This document shows, piece by piece, positions 20,552-20,953 of a stretch of DNA of 20,953 nucleotides. Position numbers and translations under genes: made by a program. The notes beneath the pieces are model-generated. The model saw only the letters and a program-made list of their open reading frames with translations. It made no database searches and was not told the DNA's origin. The DNA lies in assembly GCA_013153415.1 (NCBI GenBank), contig JAADEO010000216.1, forward strand, positions 1 to 20,953, read 5' to 3'. Within the stretch, counting starts at the first letter, position 1; each line of letters opens with the position of its first letter. Source of the DNA: Deltaproteobacteria bacterium. Its GTDB lineage: Bacteria > Desulfobacterota > Anaeroferrophillalia > Anaeroferrophillales > Tharpellaceae.

Positions 20552-20953
20552 ATGAAGATTACGAAATGGGTGGCGGTGATTGGTCTGATTCTGGTTTTCA
20601 CGCTCGCGGGATTTTGCCGGCGGGTTCATGCGCTTGTCGTTATCCCGGCTTCGGTGGCCGGCAGCGTGGCGGACAGCAATGGCGACGGTTTGGGGGACAA
20701 TCATACCGCCGATCTGTCCAGCGGGGCTCCGGCAGTGGTAGCGGCCGGATTGTCCGCTACCGGGGGTGGGGGGAGCAACGGTACCGTGCGGATCCAGATC
20801 GAGTGGGATCTGCAGGGCTTCGTCGGCACCTTCGCCCGGGCCCTGGTCCATATCCATACCTACCGGGGAACCGTGGATGCGTTGGATACCTATTTCTATC
20901 ATGGGAGTCGGGAACAGGATGGTCTGCTTCGAGACAGTGATTTCGAGGCGCCG
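20552..20953 (+). CDS. exported protein with Ca-binding-type loop (partial, runs off the window)
   Basis: The frame is open for 134 codons to the window edge. GGGAGG (20541-20546) lies 5 nt before ATG 20552. The N-terminus is a clear signal peptide: MKITKW, a hydrophobic core VAVIGLILVFTLAGF, then a likely cleavage after VHA near residue 27. The mature part starts with DSNGDGLGDN (residues 41-50), a calcium-loop-like DxNxDGxxD motif. A Gly/Ser-rich linker and a beta-rich segment follow (VRIQIEWDLQGF, ALVHIHTYRGTVDALDTYFYHG). The style resembles secreted surface or PEP-CTERM-type proteins, but the C-terminus that would show an anchor is missing. No family is assigned. Confidence 0.7.
   Translation, partial: MKITKWVAVIGLILVFTLAGFCRRVHALVVIPASVAGSVADSNGDGLGDNHTADLSSGAPAVVAAGLSATGGGGSNGTVRIQIEWDLQGFVGTFARALVHIHTYRGTVDALDTYFYHGSREQDGLLRDSDFEAP

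Overview
The window is a GC-rich bacterial chromosome segment dominated by core genes. The order rpsF-rpsR-(DUF2232 membrane gene)-rplI-dnaB, a futalosine-pathway-type nucleosidase, a ferredoxin-type DUF362 protein, DUF4416 and a stand-alone heptose kinase (RfaE1) together suggest a Gram-negative anaerobe of the former Deltaproteobacteria, most likely the Desulfuromonadales/Geobacterales group. This placement is inferred from gene order and protein families, not from a search.

Layout. Bases 1-197 hold a possible 3' end of an upstream gene and a promoter. At 198-1313 lies a two-[4Fe-4S] DUF362 protein. The ribosomal operon rpsF-rpsR-DUF2232-rplI (1608-4014) follows, with a promoter and leader before it and a strong intrinsic terminator after it (4185-4226). 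dnaB (4309-5739) has its own likely promoter and is followed by a universal stress protein gene. fdhD (6276-7055) is on the minus strand and divergent from a long plus-strand run: tadA, era, rfaE1, DUF4416, dapF, dapA, gpsA, dapB (7210-13820). That run joins tRNA editing, ribosome/cell-cycle GTPase, LPS heptose, lysine/peptidoglycan precursor and phospholipid precursor genes, mostly with overlapping or near-touching junctions.

A minus-strand LysR regulator (13842-14741) is divergent from a PAS plus degenerate-GGDEF protein and an MqnB-like futalosine hydrolase. A complete tRNA-Arg(CCG) with promoter and terminator follows (16374-16489). Next is a gene-free stretch with a 12-bp repeat array. 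Then comes a tight cluster: DUF1232 membrane protein, WYL-domain regulator, SLOG-type 'putative molybdenum carrier', umuC and umuD (16759-20353). The last three junctions overlap or are short, and umuC precedes umuD. The window ends inside a gene for an exported protein (20552 onward) with a promoter and tandem small palindromes in front.

The part most worth a second look is the WYL-SLOG-UmuC-UmuD cluster, which may be a mutagenic DNA-damage operon controlled by a WYL regulator rather than by LexA. Others are an FdhD lacking the canonical Cys-x-x-Cys loop, an unexplained structured segment between rplI and its terminator, the 12-bp repeat array, and tandem operator-like palindromes near the right edge. 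No integrase, transposase, CRISPR array or clear mobile element was seen.
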